Below the pieces are notes generated by a model. That model saw only the letters and a list, made by a program, of their open reading frames with translations, was not told where the DNA came from and ran no database searches. A DNA stretch of 64,000 bases from Methylomonas sp. LL1 (GTDB lineage Bacteria > Pseudomonadota > Gammaproteobacteria > Methylococcales > Methylomonadaceae): positions 682,001 to 746,000 of the forward strand of contig NZ_CP064653.1 of NCBI RefSeq assembly GCF_015711015.1, given 5' to 3'. The first letter of the stretch is position 1. Each line of letters opens with the position of its first letter. Both the position numbers and the translations under genes were made by a program. Below are positions 52,749-63,187 of the stretch, piece by piece.

Positions 52749-53407
52749 TTAAGTTTATAAAAGCGCTCCTGAACAAGCGTCTACGCCAGTCCTATTATCA
52801 AAGCCGGGAATCCTTGCTGGGTCATCACAAGCGCGACATCGTGGTGGTCAAGGTCGACCAAGCCTGCGAGAGCCTAAAGGATAGCCGGGATCAGTTTGTC
52901 GATGCGTTGGAAAAATTCAAATCGATTGCCAAGCAGGACGATAGTCCGTTGGATGTGCGCTATCAACAATTGAAGAGACGTTATGATGCCTGCCGCGGCA
53001 AGGCCGATCAGGTGGCTCAGCGTATCAAAGCCATCGAAGAAGTCAGTGAAGCCTTGTTTAACGAGTGGGAAGCCGAATTGGAGCTTTATAGCAGCCGTTC
53101 GCTGCGGGCCAGGAGTCAGCAACAGCTGAAAAAATCCCGCCAACAATACGGGCGCTTGTTAAAAGCCCTGCAAATAGCCGAGTCGCGCATGCATCCGGTA
53201 CTGGCGGCTTTTCAAGATCAGGTATTGTTTTTAAAGCATAATCTGAATGCGCATGCCATCGCGGCATTGCGGCATGAGTTTATCGAGATGGGCGTGGATA
53301 TTTCCCGCTTGATCGAGGTGATGGAAAAAACCATCACCGAAGCCAGCCAGTTTGTTTCGGTTCTGGTTGAACAGAAACAACTGCCGGCGCCGGTGTTGCG
53401 TCGATAG
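52745..53407 (+). CDS. DUF2959 family protein
   Basis: 220 aa, almost all helical. The HKRDIVVVKVDQACESLKDSRDQFVDALEKFKSI front and the ELELYSSRSLRARSQQQLKKSRQQYGRLLKALQIAESRMHPVLAAFQDQVLFLKHNLNAHAI block are diagnostic. It has no enzymatic motif; possibly cytoskeletal or envelope-linked. It starts with a four-base overlap to the kinase gene, so it probably ends the operon. Confidence 0.88.
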   Translation: MIKFIKALLNKRLRQSYYQSRESLLGHHKRDIVVVKVDQACESLKDSRDQFVDALEKFKSIAKQDDSPLDVRYQQLKRRYDACRGKADQVAQRIKAIEEVSEALFNEWEAELELYSSRSLRARSQQQLKKSRQQYGRLLKALQIAESRMHPVLAAFQDQVLFLKHNLNAHAIAALRHEFIEMGVDISRLIEVMEKTITEASQFVSVLVEQKQLPAPVLRR

Positions 53408-53408
53408 C

Positions 53409-53843
53409 TTACATGGATTGCATTTTGTAGTCGACGCGGTGGGGGTTGGATTTGTCGCGGGCATCCGGATTTTTCTTGCGGTTTTGGTCGATCCGCTCTT
53501 GAGTATACTGAGCGATCATCTGCTCCCAATTGCTGTATTGTTCATACTCCTTGTTACCGCTGGCCTTGCGTTTCAAGAATAACTCCTTGCCTCTTTCGAT
53601 CAGCTGTTCCGGTGTTTTACCGTCAATGGCATCCAGGAAGTCATTGTTGTTTCTGATCTCGTCGCGTAGCGTCCAAAAAGACACTTCGAATTCGATGCGT
53701 TGATCGAGCGGCAGTTTTTCCTTGATTGCATTAACCGAGCGGTTGACGGTTTTAAGGCTGCTACCGTTAATTTGGTGGCTTTTATTGCACCCTACCAATA
53801 CTGCACAGGCAAGAAAGACTAAGACAGTTGTTGCTTTTTTCAT
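53409..53843 (-). CDS. Small lipoprotein (DUF6694-like)
   Basis: 144 aa from ATG 53843 with GGGGAG eight bases before. MKKATTVLVFLACAVLVGCN has a signal peptide and lipobox LVGC, so Cys19 would be lipidated. The mature part shows RIEFEVSFWTLRDEI and IDGKTPEQLIERGKELFLKRKASG, resembling DUF6694 lipoproteins, then a charged tail. It is convergent with the DUF2959 gene. Function unknown. Confidence 0.75.
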   Translation of the reverse strand: MKKATTVLVFLACAVLVGCNKSHQINGSSLKTVNRSVNAIKEKLPLDQRIEFEVSFWTLRDEIRNNNDFLDAIDGKTPEQLIERGKELFLKRKASGNKEYEQYSNWEQMIAQYTQERIDQNRKKNPDARDKSNPHRVDYKMQSM

Positions 53844-53962
53844 AATACACAGCTCCCCAGCGGCTAAATGAACAAACCCGGCTTTTATATTTATAATGTT
53901 CGAGAGCCGGGCCATTAAACAAACTAATTTGCTTGGTAATTATAAACTCAAGCCTATTTATC

Positions 53963-55705
53963 ATGCTGGAATTTATCCAACTACTCAAATCGCGTTACCA
54001 GTCCGTACTTACGCAACTGGATAAAAGAGATCCCCAGTATTTTGAATATCAAACGCGCATGGAGCAACTGCTTTATGGCGAGGCATTCATACGCAAGGGG
54101 CTACTGATTGCCGATAAGCCGGGTTTTCCGTTGCAAATTGCGGTGATTGGCCCTACCCAGGCCGGTAAGAGTTCGATTGTGAATCTGTTGTTGAACAGCG
54201 ATCTGGCCGGTGTTAGCCCGTTGGCCGGTTATACCGTGCATTCGCAGGGGTTTTGCCACCAGGTATCGGTCGATGATTGCGATGGATTGCAGCATTATTT
54301 TGGCCGTTTCCAATGTTTGGATCGGGCCGCGCTCAGTCGGAGCCGCTTCGATTGTTACGCCCTCGGCCCCAGTCTATCGGCTTCTTCCTTGTTGCCCGAA
54401 TGCGTGGTGTGGGATACGCCGGACTTCGATTCGATCGATGCCGCCGATTATCGCGAGGGCGTGATTAGAACCATGGCCTTGGCCGACCTGATTGTGCTGG
54501 TGGTCAGCAAGGAAAAATACGCCGACCAGTCGGTGTGGGACGTGATGCAAACCATAGCGGCTTTCGGGCAGCCGACTCTGATTTGTCTGAATAAGCTGGC
54601 GGAAGGCAGCGAGACGCTGGTGCTGGAATCCCTGCGCCAGAAATGGCAACAAAGCCGGAACGAGCCGATGCCACCGGTCGTATCGATGCTGTTTCACAAA
54701 CAGTCGGCCTTGCCAAGTTGGCCGGTTGCCGATACTCGGATTATTGCCAGTCTATTGAAACAGGTCGAACATAAGAAACAGCCGGCCTACCAGCAACAGT
54801 TGCTCAACCATTACTGGCCGCAGTGGCTGGAACCGGTATTTGCCGAGCATCGGAACCAGCACCATTGGGAAACTTTGGTCGACCAATGCATGGCTCGGGC
54901 GCTGACCGCCTATCGGCGCGATTTTCTCGATCATCCGCACCATTACCATACCTTTCAGGATGCATTGCTGAAGTTACTAAACTTACTGGAGATTCCTGGG
55001 CTGGCCAAGGCGCTCGGTAAAACCCGGCGGGTGATGACTTGGCCGATACGTAAACTAATGGCATTGGGGCAGGCTGGCTTCAACCCCAGTCCGGCCCAGG
55101 AAGTCGGCGTCTTGAATCAGATCGGCGACCATCTGATGATACAGCTGGCCGACAAATTATTGGAGATTACCGAATCGGAAGCGCTTTACGGTAGCTGGTG
55201 GCGCGAGAGTGCGTCTTTACTGAGACAAAAAAAGCCGGAACTGCTGCAAAGCTATCAACAAGGCGTTCTGGCTTATCACCAGGGCTTCAAGCAGGATGTC
55301 GACGCCGCCGCCCACCGCCTGTATTACAAGTTACAAGAGCAGCCCTTGGTGTTGAACAGTCTGCGCGCAACCCGGCTTTCAACAGACGCCGGGGCGTTGC
55401 TGTTGGCGATCCAGGCCGGCGGTATCGGTGTTCACGATCTGATCATTACGCCCATCATGTTAACCGTCACCTCATTACTGGCGGAAAGCGCTATCGGCGG
55501 TTATATGCACAAGGTCGAGGCCGAACTGAAACAACACCAATTGCAGACGGTTAATACCGCCCTATTCGAGAACTGTTTACGCGACCGGCTTTATCGATTG
55601 CCTGGGCAAAGCCATTCGCCAACGCGGTTCAATATCACCCAAGAACAATGCCTGCTTGCGGAACAAGCGCTGAAAGAGAAAAAACATGGTTTACGATTAC
55701 TCTGA
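53963..55705 (+). CDS. Dynamin-like GTPase 1
   Basis: 580 aa from ATG 53963. G1 motif GPTQAGKS at 63-70; G3 is WDTPDFDS near 150; G4 is in CLNKLAEGS. The Thr and Asp needed for GTP and Mg2+ binding are present. The long C-terminal half has helices and a hydrophobic segment (LLLAIQAGGIGVHDLIITPIMLTVTSLLA), as in membrane-remodelling dynamin family members. It overlaps the next GTPase gene by 20 bp. Such pairs may act together; the target is unknown. Confidence 0.8.
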   Translation: MLEFIQLLKSRYQSVLTQLDKRDPQYFEYQTRMEQLLYGEAFIRKGLLIADKPGFPLQIAVIGPTQAGKSSIVNLLLNSDLAGVSPLAGYTVHSQGFCHQVSVDDCDGLQHYFGRFQCLDRAALSRSRFDCYALGPSLSASSLLPECVVWDTPDFDSIDAADYREGVIRTMALADLIVLVVSKEKYADQSVWDVMQTIAAFGQPTLICLNKLAEGSETLVLESLRQKWQQSRNEPMPPVVSMLFHKQSALPSWPVADTRIIASLLKQVEHKKQPAYQQQLLNHYWPQWLEPVFAEHRNQHHWETLVDQCMARALTAYRRDFLDHPHHYHTFQDALLKLLNLLEIPGLAKALGKTRRVMTWPIRKLMALGQAGFNPSPAQEVGVLNQIGDHLMIQLADKLLEITESEALYGSWWRESASLLRQKKPELLQSYQQGVLAYHQGFKQDVDAAAHRLYYKLQEQPLVLNSLRATRLSTDAGALLLAIQAGGIGVHDLIITPIMLTVTSLLAESAIGGYMHKVEAELKQHQLQTVNTALFENCLRDRLYRLPGQSHSPTRFNITQEQCLLAEQALKEKKHGLRLL

Positions 55706-57272
55706 CATCCTGGCCCAAGCTCAAAACTGGGCCGAAACAGCCCTCTCGGAAGGCCGTCTGAGTGCCGAGCGGGCCCGGGAATTATTGGCCATGGACCTGC
55801 GTTCTCCCGCGCAATTGTTTGGCGGTGCCGGCCATGAGGGTGTCAGACCATTGATCGTGGCCTTCATGGGCGGGACCGGAGTCGGCAAAAGCTCGTTGTT
55901 AAATCGGCTCGCCGGCCAAGCCATAGCCAGAGTCGGCGTGGAACGGCCCACCTCGCGCGAAGTCACCTTGTACCATTATCGAGCCTTATCTCCGCAACAA
56001 TTGCCCGCCGGTTTGCCGCTGGATAGTATCAAAATCAATCAACACGACGATGCCGGCAACAGTAATATCGTCTGGATCGACATGCCGGATTTCGATAGCG
56101 TGGAACTGGCTAATAAAAGACTGGTATTGGAATGGTTGCCGCATATCGACGTGCTGCTGTACGTGGTCAGCCCTGAACGCTATCGCGACAATAAAGCCTG
56201 GCAGTTGTTACTGGCGGAGGGCGTCAAACACGCTTGGTTGTTTGTGATGAACCAGTGGGACAGGGGGCAATCGGTCCAATTCGACGATTTTAGGCGGCAG
56301 CTACATAAGGCCGGTTTCACCGATCCGCTGATATTTCGAACCAGTTGCGCCGAGCCCGACGGCGATGAATTCGCCGAATTATTACATCAGTTACAGGAGC
56401 TTTCCGGCCGACATAACATGGCCGAGCTTGTACTGCGCGGCGGCCAGTTGCGTAAGCAACAATTAATGCAGGTGTTGGGGCAATTGCTGAACGATTTTCC
56501 CGATCAAGCCCATGCGCAATGTCAGCAGGACTTGGAAACGCTCTGGCGGCAAGCAGAATCGCAATTATTTGAAGGTCTGTCTTGGCCTTTGCAGCAGCTT
56601 TCGCAGGCTTGGGCGGACAACCTGGGACAAAAAACCGAGATCCAGCTATGGGACGATTGGGCTCAGAATCGCTTGAACGACCTGCTGGATCAGCTGATAT
56701 TGCAAGCGGCACAATCCGGCCTGCCCAGCAAACCCTTGAAAACCGCGTTGCATGGCGTACGTGAGCATGCCGGCGAAAATCTGACGGCCCGGGTTGAACT
56801 GGCCGGCCGCCAAGCCTTGGTGAAACCCGGCAATGCCATGCAGCGCTTTCTGATTCGATTCACCGCCGTTTGCGAAACCCTGTTGCCGTTAGTCGCCATG
56901 GGCGTGGTTGGTTATCAGGTGTTTAACGGTTATTATCACAGCGCCGCCGATGAAACCGCTCCGGCTTATTTGGGGGCTAATTTTGCGATTCACAGCGTGT
57001 TATTAATTGGACTTAGCTGGCTAATCCCGTATTTTCTACATCAAAAAATTCAGCCGTCGTTGCGGAAAGCCGCTTACAAGGGCGCGCGCAAGGGCTTTCG
57101 GCAAGGTTTGGCGACTGTTTTGGCGCAAATTCAACAGGCCTTGGATACCGAGCGCAAGCGTAATGACGTGTTGCGCCGGCAATTGCTGGCAATCATCGAA
57201 CACTGTTCAACCGAAACGCCGGCTACGATTGACAAGCACGGCGTGTTGGGGAGGGCGTTGCTCGGCGTTTGA
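55686..57272 (+). CDS. Dynamin-like GTPase 2
   Basis: 528 aa. G1 GGTGVGKS at 62-69, G3 DMPDFDS and G4 NQWDRG. The C-terminal third holds two hydrophobic helices (TLLPLVAMGVVGYQVFNGYY and FAIHSVLLIGLSWLIPYFLH) and a basic tail. It is translated with GTPase 1 through a 20-bp overlap. The different G-motif details suggest two specialised subunits rather than a recent duplication. Confidence 0.8.
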   Translation: MVYDYSDILAQAQNWAETALSEGRLSAERARELLAMDLRSPAQLFGGAGHEGVRPLIVAFMGGTGVGKSSLLNRLAGQAIARVGVERPTSREVTLYHYRALSPQQLPAGLPLDSIKINQHDDAGNSNIVWIDMPDFDSVELANKRLVLEWLPHIDVLLYVVSPERYRDNKAWQLLLAEGVKHAWLFVMNQWDRGQSVQFDDFRRQLHKAGFTDPLIFRTSCAEPDGDEFAELLHQLQELSGRHNMAELVLRGGQLRKQQLMQVLGQLLNDFPDQAHAQCQQDLETLWRQAESQLFEGLSWPLQQLSQAWADNLGQKTEIQLWDDWAQNRLNDLLDQLILQAAQSGLPSKPLKTALHGVREHAGENLTARVELAGRQALVKPGNAMQRFLIRFTAVCETLLPLVAMGVVGYQVFNGYYHSAADETAPAYLGANFAIHSVLLIGLSWLIPYFLHQKIQPSLRKAAYKGARKGFRQGLATVLAQIQQALDTERKRNDVLRRQLLAIIEHCSTETPATIDKHGVLGRALLGV

Positions 57273-57299
57273 AAACGATGGCGGGTTGTCGGTAGACGC

Positions 57300-57935
57300 T
57301 TAACGCACCGCCACGAATGGATTGTTGCGCATTTCTTCGGCAAAGGTCGACATCGGGCCATGGCCGGGGATGAAGGCAATCTCGCCGCCCAGCGGCCACA
57401 GTTTTAGCCGGATAGAGTCGATCAGGGTTTGATAATCGCCGCGCGGAAAATCGGTGCGGCCGATCGAGCCTTTAAACAGCACGTCGCCGACCAGAGCCAG
57501 GCTGTCGCTGGCGCTATAAAACACTACATGGCCGGGGGTGTGGCCCGGGCAATGTATCACTTGCAATTCCGAGTCGCCGACAAGCACCTTGTCACCGTCG
57601 TTTAGCCAACGCGTGGGTTTAAAAGGTTCGCACTTCGGGAAGCCGAACATCTTGCATTGCTCGGCTAGGGCCTGAATCCAGAAATCATCTTCCCGTTGCG
57701 GACCGATAATTGGTAAATTCAGTAGTTTCGACAGTTCGGCGACACCGCCGACATGGTCCATGTGGCCGTGAGTCAGTAAAATCGATTCCAACGCAACCTG
57801 TTGTTGTTTGACTTCGGCCAGCAGCAGATCCAGATCGCCGCCGGGGTCGACCAACGCGGCCTTTTGGGTTTGTTCGCAGACCAGCAGCGTGCAGTTTTGT
57901 TGATAGGGTGTGACCGGGATGGTGGTGTACAGCAT
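57300..57935 (-). CDS. Metallo-beta-lactamase-fold hydrolase (YcbL/GloB-like)
   Basis: 211 aa from ATG 57935. LLTHGHMDHVGG is the HxHxDH metal site. HCPGHTPGHVVFY, VGDVLFKGSIGRTDFP and PGHGPMSTF supply further His and Asp ligands for two metals. The family hydrolyses thioesters such as S-lactoylglutathione, but related YcbL types may act on other small thioesters. It is convergent with GTPase 2. Confidence 0.9.
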   Translation of the reverse strand: MLYTTIPVTPYQQNCTLLVCEQTQKAALVDPGGDLDLLLAEVKQQQVALESILLTHGHMDHVGGVAELSKLLNLPIIGPQREDDFWIQALAEQCKMFGFPKCEPFKPTRWLNDGDKVLVGDSELQVIHCPGHTPGHVVFYSASDSLALVGDVLFKGSIGRTDFPRGDYQTLIDSIRLKLWPLGGEIAFIPGHGPMSTFAEEMRNNPFVAVR

Positions 57936-57993
57936 GATGTCGATTGAACAATGCAAGGCGCGCCGGTTCGCACTGGGCGCGCGTGGATGAGGT

Positions 57994-59175
57994 TTAGATA
58001 TTCAGCAGCAAATGGGCCGGTGATTCCAGGGATTCCTTGATGATGCCAAGAAACTGCACCGCTTCCTTGCCGTCGACCAGTCGATGGTCATAGGACAAGG
58101 CTAGATACATGATGGGCCGGATCACGATCTCGCCGTTTTCCACTACCGGTCTGTCCTTGATGGCATGCATGCCCAAGATTGCGCATTGCGGTGGATTCAG
58201 AATCGGCGTGGACAGCATGGAGCCGAAGATGCCGCCGTTGGTAATGGTAAAGGTGCCGCCGCTCAAATCCTCGACGCTGATCGAACCGTTGCGGGCTTTG
58301 CTGCCGAAGTCGTGGATGCCTTTTTCGATGCCGGCAAAGTCCAGTTGGTCGGCATCGCGCAAAATCGGCACGATCAGTCCGCGCGGCGTGGTGACCGCGA
58401 TACCGATGTCGTAATAGCCGTGATAGATAATGTCGTTGCCGTCGATGGAGGCATTGATGGCGGGGAAGCGCTTCAAGGCTTCGATGGAGGCCTTGACGAA
58501 AAAAGACATGAAACCCAGCTTGACGTTGTGTTTGGCTTCGAAGCGCTCCTTGTACTGATTGCGCAAGTCGATTACCGATTTCAGGTTGACTTCGTTAAAA
58601 GTGGTCAGCATGGCGGCGTTTTGCTGGGCTTGCAACAGGCGCTCGGCTACCTTGGCCCGTAACCGGGTCATCGGTACCCGTTGCTCGGGACGCAAACTGG
58701 CCACGGCGGTTGCCGATAACGGCGCATGGCTGGTTTCGGCGGCGGGGGTAGGTTCTTCGGGAGCGACCTGCTGTTCGTTCAAATAATCCAGTACATCGGT
58801 TTTCAAGATCCGGCCATGCTTGCCCGAACCGCTGATAACGGTAGGATTGAGCTCGTTTTCCGCCACCAGTTTGCGTACCGATGGGCTGAGCGGCGCTTCG
58901 TCCTTGACCGCCGGTTTAGCTTGAGTTTGTTTCGAGGCCTGGATATCCAGGGTTGCCAGCAGTTCGCCGGGCAGTACGATGTCACCGGGGGCTTTGACGA
59001 TTTGTTTCAATATACCGTTATTGGGGGCGGGAACTTCCAATATTACTTTATCGGTTTCAAGGTCGGCCAGATTGTCGCCCGCGTCAACCCAATCGCCGGG
59101 TTGCTTGTGCCAAGCCACCAGCGTGGCATCGGACACCGATTCGGGTAGGCTGGGGACCAGAATGTCAAAACTCAT
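57994..59175 (-). CDS. sucB: Dihydrolipoamide succinyltransferase (E2 of 2-oxoglutarate dehydrogenase)
   Basis: 393 aa from ATG 59175 with AAGGA before. The lipoyl domain at about 1-75 has the lipoylated Lys in LETDKVILE. The peripheral subunit domain at about 100-140 is [18 protein letters not shown]. The catalytic domain has the active His in [15 protein letters not shown]. It moves the succinyl group to CoA. It overlaps the sucA end by 11 bases, so the two are translated together. No lpdA lies in the window. Confidence 0.97.
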   Translation of the reverse strand: MSFDILVPSLPESVSDATLVAWHKQPGDWVDAGDNLADLETDKVILEVPAPNNGILKQIVKAPGDIVLPGELLATLDIQASKQTQAKPAVKDEAPLSPSVRKLVAENELNPTVISGSGKHGRILKTDVLDYLNEQQVAPEEPTPAAETSHAPLSATAVASLRPEQRVPMTRLRAKVAERLLQAQQNAAMLTTFNEVNLKSVIDLRNQYKERFEAKHNVKLGFMSFFVKASIEALKRFPAINASIDGNDIIYHGYYDIGIAVTTPRGLIVPILRDADQLDFAGIEKGIHDFGSKARNGSISVEDLSGGTFTITNGGIFGSMLSTPILNPPQCAILGMHAIKDRPVVENGEIVIRPIMYLALSYDHRLVDGKEAVQFLGIIKESLESPAHLLLNI

Positions 59176-62002
59176 GCTTTTTTCCTTCTCTGCTGCCATA
59201 TAGGGCGGTGTGGACTACGGTTTTCTGTTCGTTCAAATGGGTTTTATAATTGCCTACCGCCGGTGCCGCCGACGGTACCCGTCCGGCATAAATCACCGGT
59301 ATATTTTCATCGATGATCTCATAAAAATGGTGCTTGCTTTGATACCAAGCCCCCTGGTTTTTCGGTTCTTCCTGGCACCAGACCACCAGTTCCACATTGG
59401 GATATTTATCCAGTTCGTTTTTAAAATACTCATTCGGAAACGGATAAAGCTGTTCGATGCGGACAATGGCGACGTGCTTCAAATCGTCTTCGCGGCGCGC
59501 TTCCAGCAAGTCGTAATATACCTTGCCGCTACACAGGATCAAGCGAGTGACATGAAAGGGATCGATATCGTCGATTTCGCCGATTACCGGTAAAAACACG
59601 CCATCGGTTAATTCCTTCAGGCTGGAGACCGCCAGCTTATGTCTGAGCAGGCTTTTGGGGCTCATCACAATCAGGGGTTTGCGATATTCGCGCACCAGTT
59701 GCCTACGCAACAGGTGAAATATTTGGGCCGGTGTCGTCGGGTAGCAGACCTGGATGTTTTGGTCCGCGCACAATTGCAGATAGCGCTCTAATCTAGCCGA
59801 AGAATGTTCCGGGCCTTGGCCTTCGAATCCGTGCGGTAACAGCATTACCAGGCCGCTGAGTTTGCCCCACTTGGTCTCTCCGGAGCTGATGAATTGATCA
59901 ATCACCACTTGCGCGCCGTTGGCGAAGTCGCCGAATTGCGCCTCCCAGATCACCAACTTGTCCGGCACGGTGGAACTGTAACCGTATTCGAAGCCGAGTA
60001 CGCCGGCTTCCGACAACAGGGAATTGAAAATTTGGGCCCGGCCTTGGTTTTCGGTTAAAAATTTGAGCGGAATATGGTTGTCGCCGGTTAGTTGATTCAG
60101 CAGGATGGCATGGCGATGCGAAAAGGTGCCGCGGCCGATGTCTTGACCGGTCAACCTGACGTTATAGCCCTCGATCAGCAATGTGGCATAAGCCATATTT
60201 TCGGCAAAGCCCCAGTCCATCGCGAGTTCGCCATGGGCCATTTTGTTGCGGTCTTCCATGACTTTAGCGACCCTCGGATGCAGTTCGAAGCCTTTCGGAA
60301 GATCCTGCAGGCGTTGATTACAAAACTGGATGCGGTCCAATGGCACGGAGGTGTCGGCCGGTTGATCCCATTCTCGATTCTGGTATTTCTCCCAGCGCGC
60401 CGAATAGGAATAGCTATGGTTTTCCACGATAGGCCGTGAAACCACTTGGCCCTCGCTCAATTTTTGATAATACTCGTCTTCGATTGCATCGACGGCTTCA
60501 TCGGTCAGTACGCCTTCCTTGATCAGTAGCTGGGCATACAATTGACGGGTGGGGGGAAGATTACGTATTTTTTGGTACATCATGGGCTGGGTGGCGGCCG
60601 GCTCGTCGGCTTCGTTGTGGCCCAGTCGACGATAGCAAATCAAGTCGATTACCACATCCTTATGAAAGGTCATCCGGTAATCCAGTGCCAACTGGGTGAT
60701 GAAGGCCACCGCCTCGGGGTCGTCGCCGTTGACATGAAACACCGGTGCCTGAATCATGTTGGCGACATCCGTGCAATACAGCGTGGAGCGGGCATCGAAC
60801 GGATTGCTGGTGGTGAAACCGATCTGGTTGTTGATGACGATGTGCACCGTGCCGCCGGTATTGAAGGCGCGGGTTTCCGACATGTTCAGGGTTTCCATCA
60901 CGATGCCCTGGCCGGCGAACGAGGCGTCGCCGTGTATCAGTACCGGAACGATCGCATCAATGCCGTCAATCCCATGTCTGTCCTGTCTGGCCTTGACCGA
61001 GCCTTCCACCACCGGATTGATGATTTCAAGGTGCGAGGGATTGAATGCCAGGGTCAAATGAATCGGTCCGCCTGGCGTGGCGATATTGGAGGAAAAACCC
61101 ATGTGGTATTTGACGTCGCCCGTCAGCACGCCTGGCGATGAAGTGTGCGTGCCTTCGAACTCGCCGAATAACACGGCCGGACTCTTGCCGAGCACATTGA
61201 CCAGCACGTTCAAGCGGCCGCGATGAGCCATGCCGAGCACCATTTCACGAACCTTGTTTTCCCCCGCCCGCTGAATTAGTTCGTCCAGGATGGGGATCAG
61301 CGATTCGCCGCCTTCCAGCGAAAAGCGTTTTTGGCCGACGTATTTGCGATGCAGGTATTTTTCCAGGCCTTCGGCGGCCGTCAACAGTTTTAACAGGCCA
61401 ATGCGCTTTTCCGGATGGCTGGCATAGTCCGGTTTGGCGCCTTCCAGTTTTTTTCTGATCCAGTTTTTGGGTTCGGCATCCACGATATGCATGAACTCGC
61501 TACCGATGCTGCCGCAATAAATCTCCCGCAGGGTTTGGATGATGGCGTGCAAGGGTAGTCTGTCGATGCCGCACAATCCGCCGGTATCGAACAGGGTGTT
61601 CATGTCGGCTTGGGTTAGGCCGTAGTAGATCGGCTCCAGGTCGGCCGGCATGGTGTTGGGATTGCCCAATGGATTGTTGGCGGCAATCTGGTGGCCCTTG
61701 ACCCGGTAATGATTGATCAGGCGGGCAACGGCCGATTGCTTTTTGACGCTTTGTTCGGTGAAGCCTTGCATTTTGGCCAGCTTGCCCGGTTCGGAGATGG
61801 CCAGTTTTTCGAAGCGCTCAACGATCACGCTATGTGGGGTGTCATCGGTTGAACCGCAGTGTATGTCGTCAAAGCGCTGTCGCCAATTCTCGCTGACCGA
61901 TTCAGGATTGCTCAGGTACTGCTCGTAGAGGTATTCGATGTAGTTGGCATTGCCGCCATACAATGCCGAGGATTCTTCAAACAGTTTAAGCAGGTTGCTC
62001 AT
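59165..62002 (-). CDS. sucA: 2-oxoglutarate dehydrogenase E1
   Basis: 945 aa, thiamine-diphosphate dependent decarboxylase of the TCA cycle. [31 protein letters not shown] and [19 protein letters not shown] are conserved cofactor and substrate regions. RNLPPTRQL and the [36 protein letters not shown] tail complete it. The length is normal. The [11 protein letters not shown] start at 62002 is chosen; [10 protein letters not shown] from 62023 is possible. Some methanotrophs lack a complete TCA cycle, so both sucA and sucB being intact is worth recording. Confidence 0.97.
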   Translation of the reverse strand: MSNLLKLFEESSALYGGNANYIEYLYEQYLSNPESVSENWRQRFDDIHCGSTDDTPHSVIVERFEKLAISEPGKLAKMQGFTEQSVKKQSAVARLINHYRVKGHQIAANNPLGNPNTMPADLEPIYYGLTQADMNTLFDTGGLCGIDRLPLHAIIQTLREIYCGSIGSEFMHIVDAEPKNWIRKKLEGAKPDYASHPEKRIGLLKLLTAAEGLEKYLHRKYVGQKRFSLEGGESLIPILDELIQRAGENKVREMVLGMAHRGRLNVLVNVLGKSPAVLFGEFEGTHTSSPGVLTGDVKYHMGFSSNIATPGGPIHLTLAFNPSHLEIINPVVEGSVKARQDRHGIDGIDAIVPVLIHGDASFAGQGIVMETLNMSETRAFNTGGTVHIVINNQIGFTTSNPFDARSTLYCTDVANMIQAPVFHVNGDDPEAVAFITQLALDYRMTFHKDVVIDLICYRRLGHNEADEPAATQPMMYQKIRNLPPTRQLYAQLLIKEGVLTDEAVDAIEDEYYQKLSEGQVVSRPIVENHSYSYSARWEKYQNREWDQPADTSVPLDRIQFCNQRLQDLPKGFELHPRVAKVMEDRNKMAHGELAMDWGFAENMAYATLLIEGYNVRLTGQDIGRGTFSHRHAILLNQLTGDNHIPLKFLTENQGRAQIFNSLLSEAGVLGFEYGYSSTVPDKLVIWEAQFGDFANGAQVVIDQFISSGETKWGKLSGLVMLLPHGFEGQGPEHSSARLERYLQLCADQNIQVCYPTTPAQIFHLLRRQLVREYRKPLIVMSPKSLLRHKLAVSSLKELTDGVFLPVIGEIDDIDPFHVTRLILCSGKVYYDLLEARREDDLKHVAIVRIEQLYPFPNEYFKNELDKYPNVELVVWCQEEPKNQGAWYQSKHHFYEIIDENIPVIYAGRVPSAAPAVGNYKTHLNEQKTVVHTALYGSREGKKHEF

Positions 62003-62142
62003 GCGACATCCCAGTTTCAGCAAGTCAGGAGCATTATGGTAGAGCTAAAATGGTATATTACCAAGGGAAAAATGCAGCAAAAACGCGCGTTCCGGCAGTC
62101 GGCGGAACAGGCGCAATTTTAGTCGGATTAAAGAGAACCGGT

Positions 62143-62802
62143 ATGGCGGAAAATAGAGTGGTTATTAAGATAAATTACGACAAGGATAAACATAGAAAGG
62201 AGCTCATCGATCCCAAAATGGTGACTGTCTGGCATACGAAGCGGATATTGGTGGCGGCTGTTATTCTGCTGCTATTAATAATACTGATTTTTTCCTGGTT
62301 TTCCGTCGGTGAGACTAGCCGGCAAAATCAGTCGGTGCCGGAAGTTTCACCTAATCTCGCCGAGGCACTTCCGCAATCGGTGGCTGCCGATAGGTCCGCA
62401 ATAAAACCGCTTCCTGGCGGGCAGGATACTCAAGCCACGCAAGGAAGTCGTCCGCCCGCTATTATTCTGGATAAGCGGGTTGTTAGGGCTTCTATTAATA
62501 GCGTGATAAAAAACAATGAGCCAGGTGAACCGATTAAATCGCCGGTGACTATCGAACCGAATCAAACTCTTGAATTGTTTTATTTTAGTGAAATTAAAAA
62601 CATGAAGGATAAGGTTTTATTCCATCATTGGTTTAAGAATGGCCAAGCGGTTTATAAAAAACAATTAGATATTAAAGCCAACAAATCCAAGCTTATATCC
62701 AGCAGGAAACTAACGGCTAAAGATAGTGGTGATTGGCAGGTGGTGTTAATCGATAAAAAGGGCAAGTTGTTTAGCGAGGTTAATTTTTCAGTGAATCCTT
62801 AA
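62143..62802 (+). CDS. DUF2914-domain membrane-anchored protein
   Basis: 219 aa from ATG 62143 (MAENRVVIKINYDK). One hydrophobic anchor (RILVAAVILLLLIILIFSWF) at about 29-48 is followed by a proline/serine-rich linker and a periplasmic domain. That domain, NQTLELFYFSEIKNMKDKVLFHHWFKNGQAVYKKQLDIKANKSKLISSRKLTAKDSGDWQVVLIDKKGKLF, is the DUF2914 fold. It has no catalytic motif. AT-rich start region with no strong terminator nearby; neighbours are unrelated. Confidence 0.85.
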   Translation: MAENRVVIKINYDKDKHRKELIDPKMVTVWHTKRILVAAVILLLLIILIFSWFSVGETSRQNQSVPEVSPNLAEALPQSVAADRSAIKPLPGGQDTQATQGSRPPAIILDKRVVRASINSVIKNNEPGEPIKSPVTIEPNQTLELFYFSEIKNMKDKVLFHHWFKNGQAVYKKQLDIKANKSKLISSRKLTAKDSGDWQVVLIDKKGKLFSEVNFSVNP

Positions 62803-62869
62803 TAGTTGTTTATTATTATTTTGATTGAATGTTATAATTAATCCGCTTTTTTTGATTTACGAGGAAAAT

Positions 62870-63187
62870 ATGACTGATTTTAACAATCTCTCTGAGACTG
62901 AAATACAGGCCCTTATTGAGAATGCAGGGAAGGCCTTGAAAGAAAGGCAATCTAGCAAACGTAAGGAAGTGATTGCGCAAATAAAAGATTTGGCTGCGTC
63001 GATTGGCGTGACGGTGGATATTCATGACGGCGATAAAAAAGCCGAAAGAAAAGCCGGTAAAGTGGCCGCCAGATACCGCAATCCGGCGGATGCGACGCAA
63101 ACCTGGACAGGTCGTGGCCTTGCGCCAAAATGGATGCAAGAATTATTGGCCGCCGGGCGCGATAAGTCCGAGTTTGAGATTAAATAG
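62870..63187 (+). CDS. H-NS family DNA-binding protein
   Basis: 105 aa from ATG 62870 (MTDFNNLSETEIQALIENAGKALKERQSSKRKEV), with the N-terminal coiled coil for dimerisation. The C-terminal part, VAARYRNPADATQTWTGRGLAPKWMQELLAAGRDKSEFEI, has the YRNPxxxxxTWTGRGLxPxW motif. H-NS silences AT-rich foreign DNA, making it relevant to the mobile element in this window. It ends overlapping the next, convergent gene by 8 bases. Confidence 0.93.
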   Translation: MTDFNNLSETEIQALIENAGKALKERQSSKRKEVIAQIKDLAASIGVTVDIHDGDKKAERKAGKVAARYRNPADATQTWTGRGLAPKWMQELLAAGRDKSEFEIK

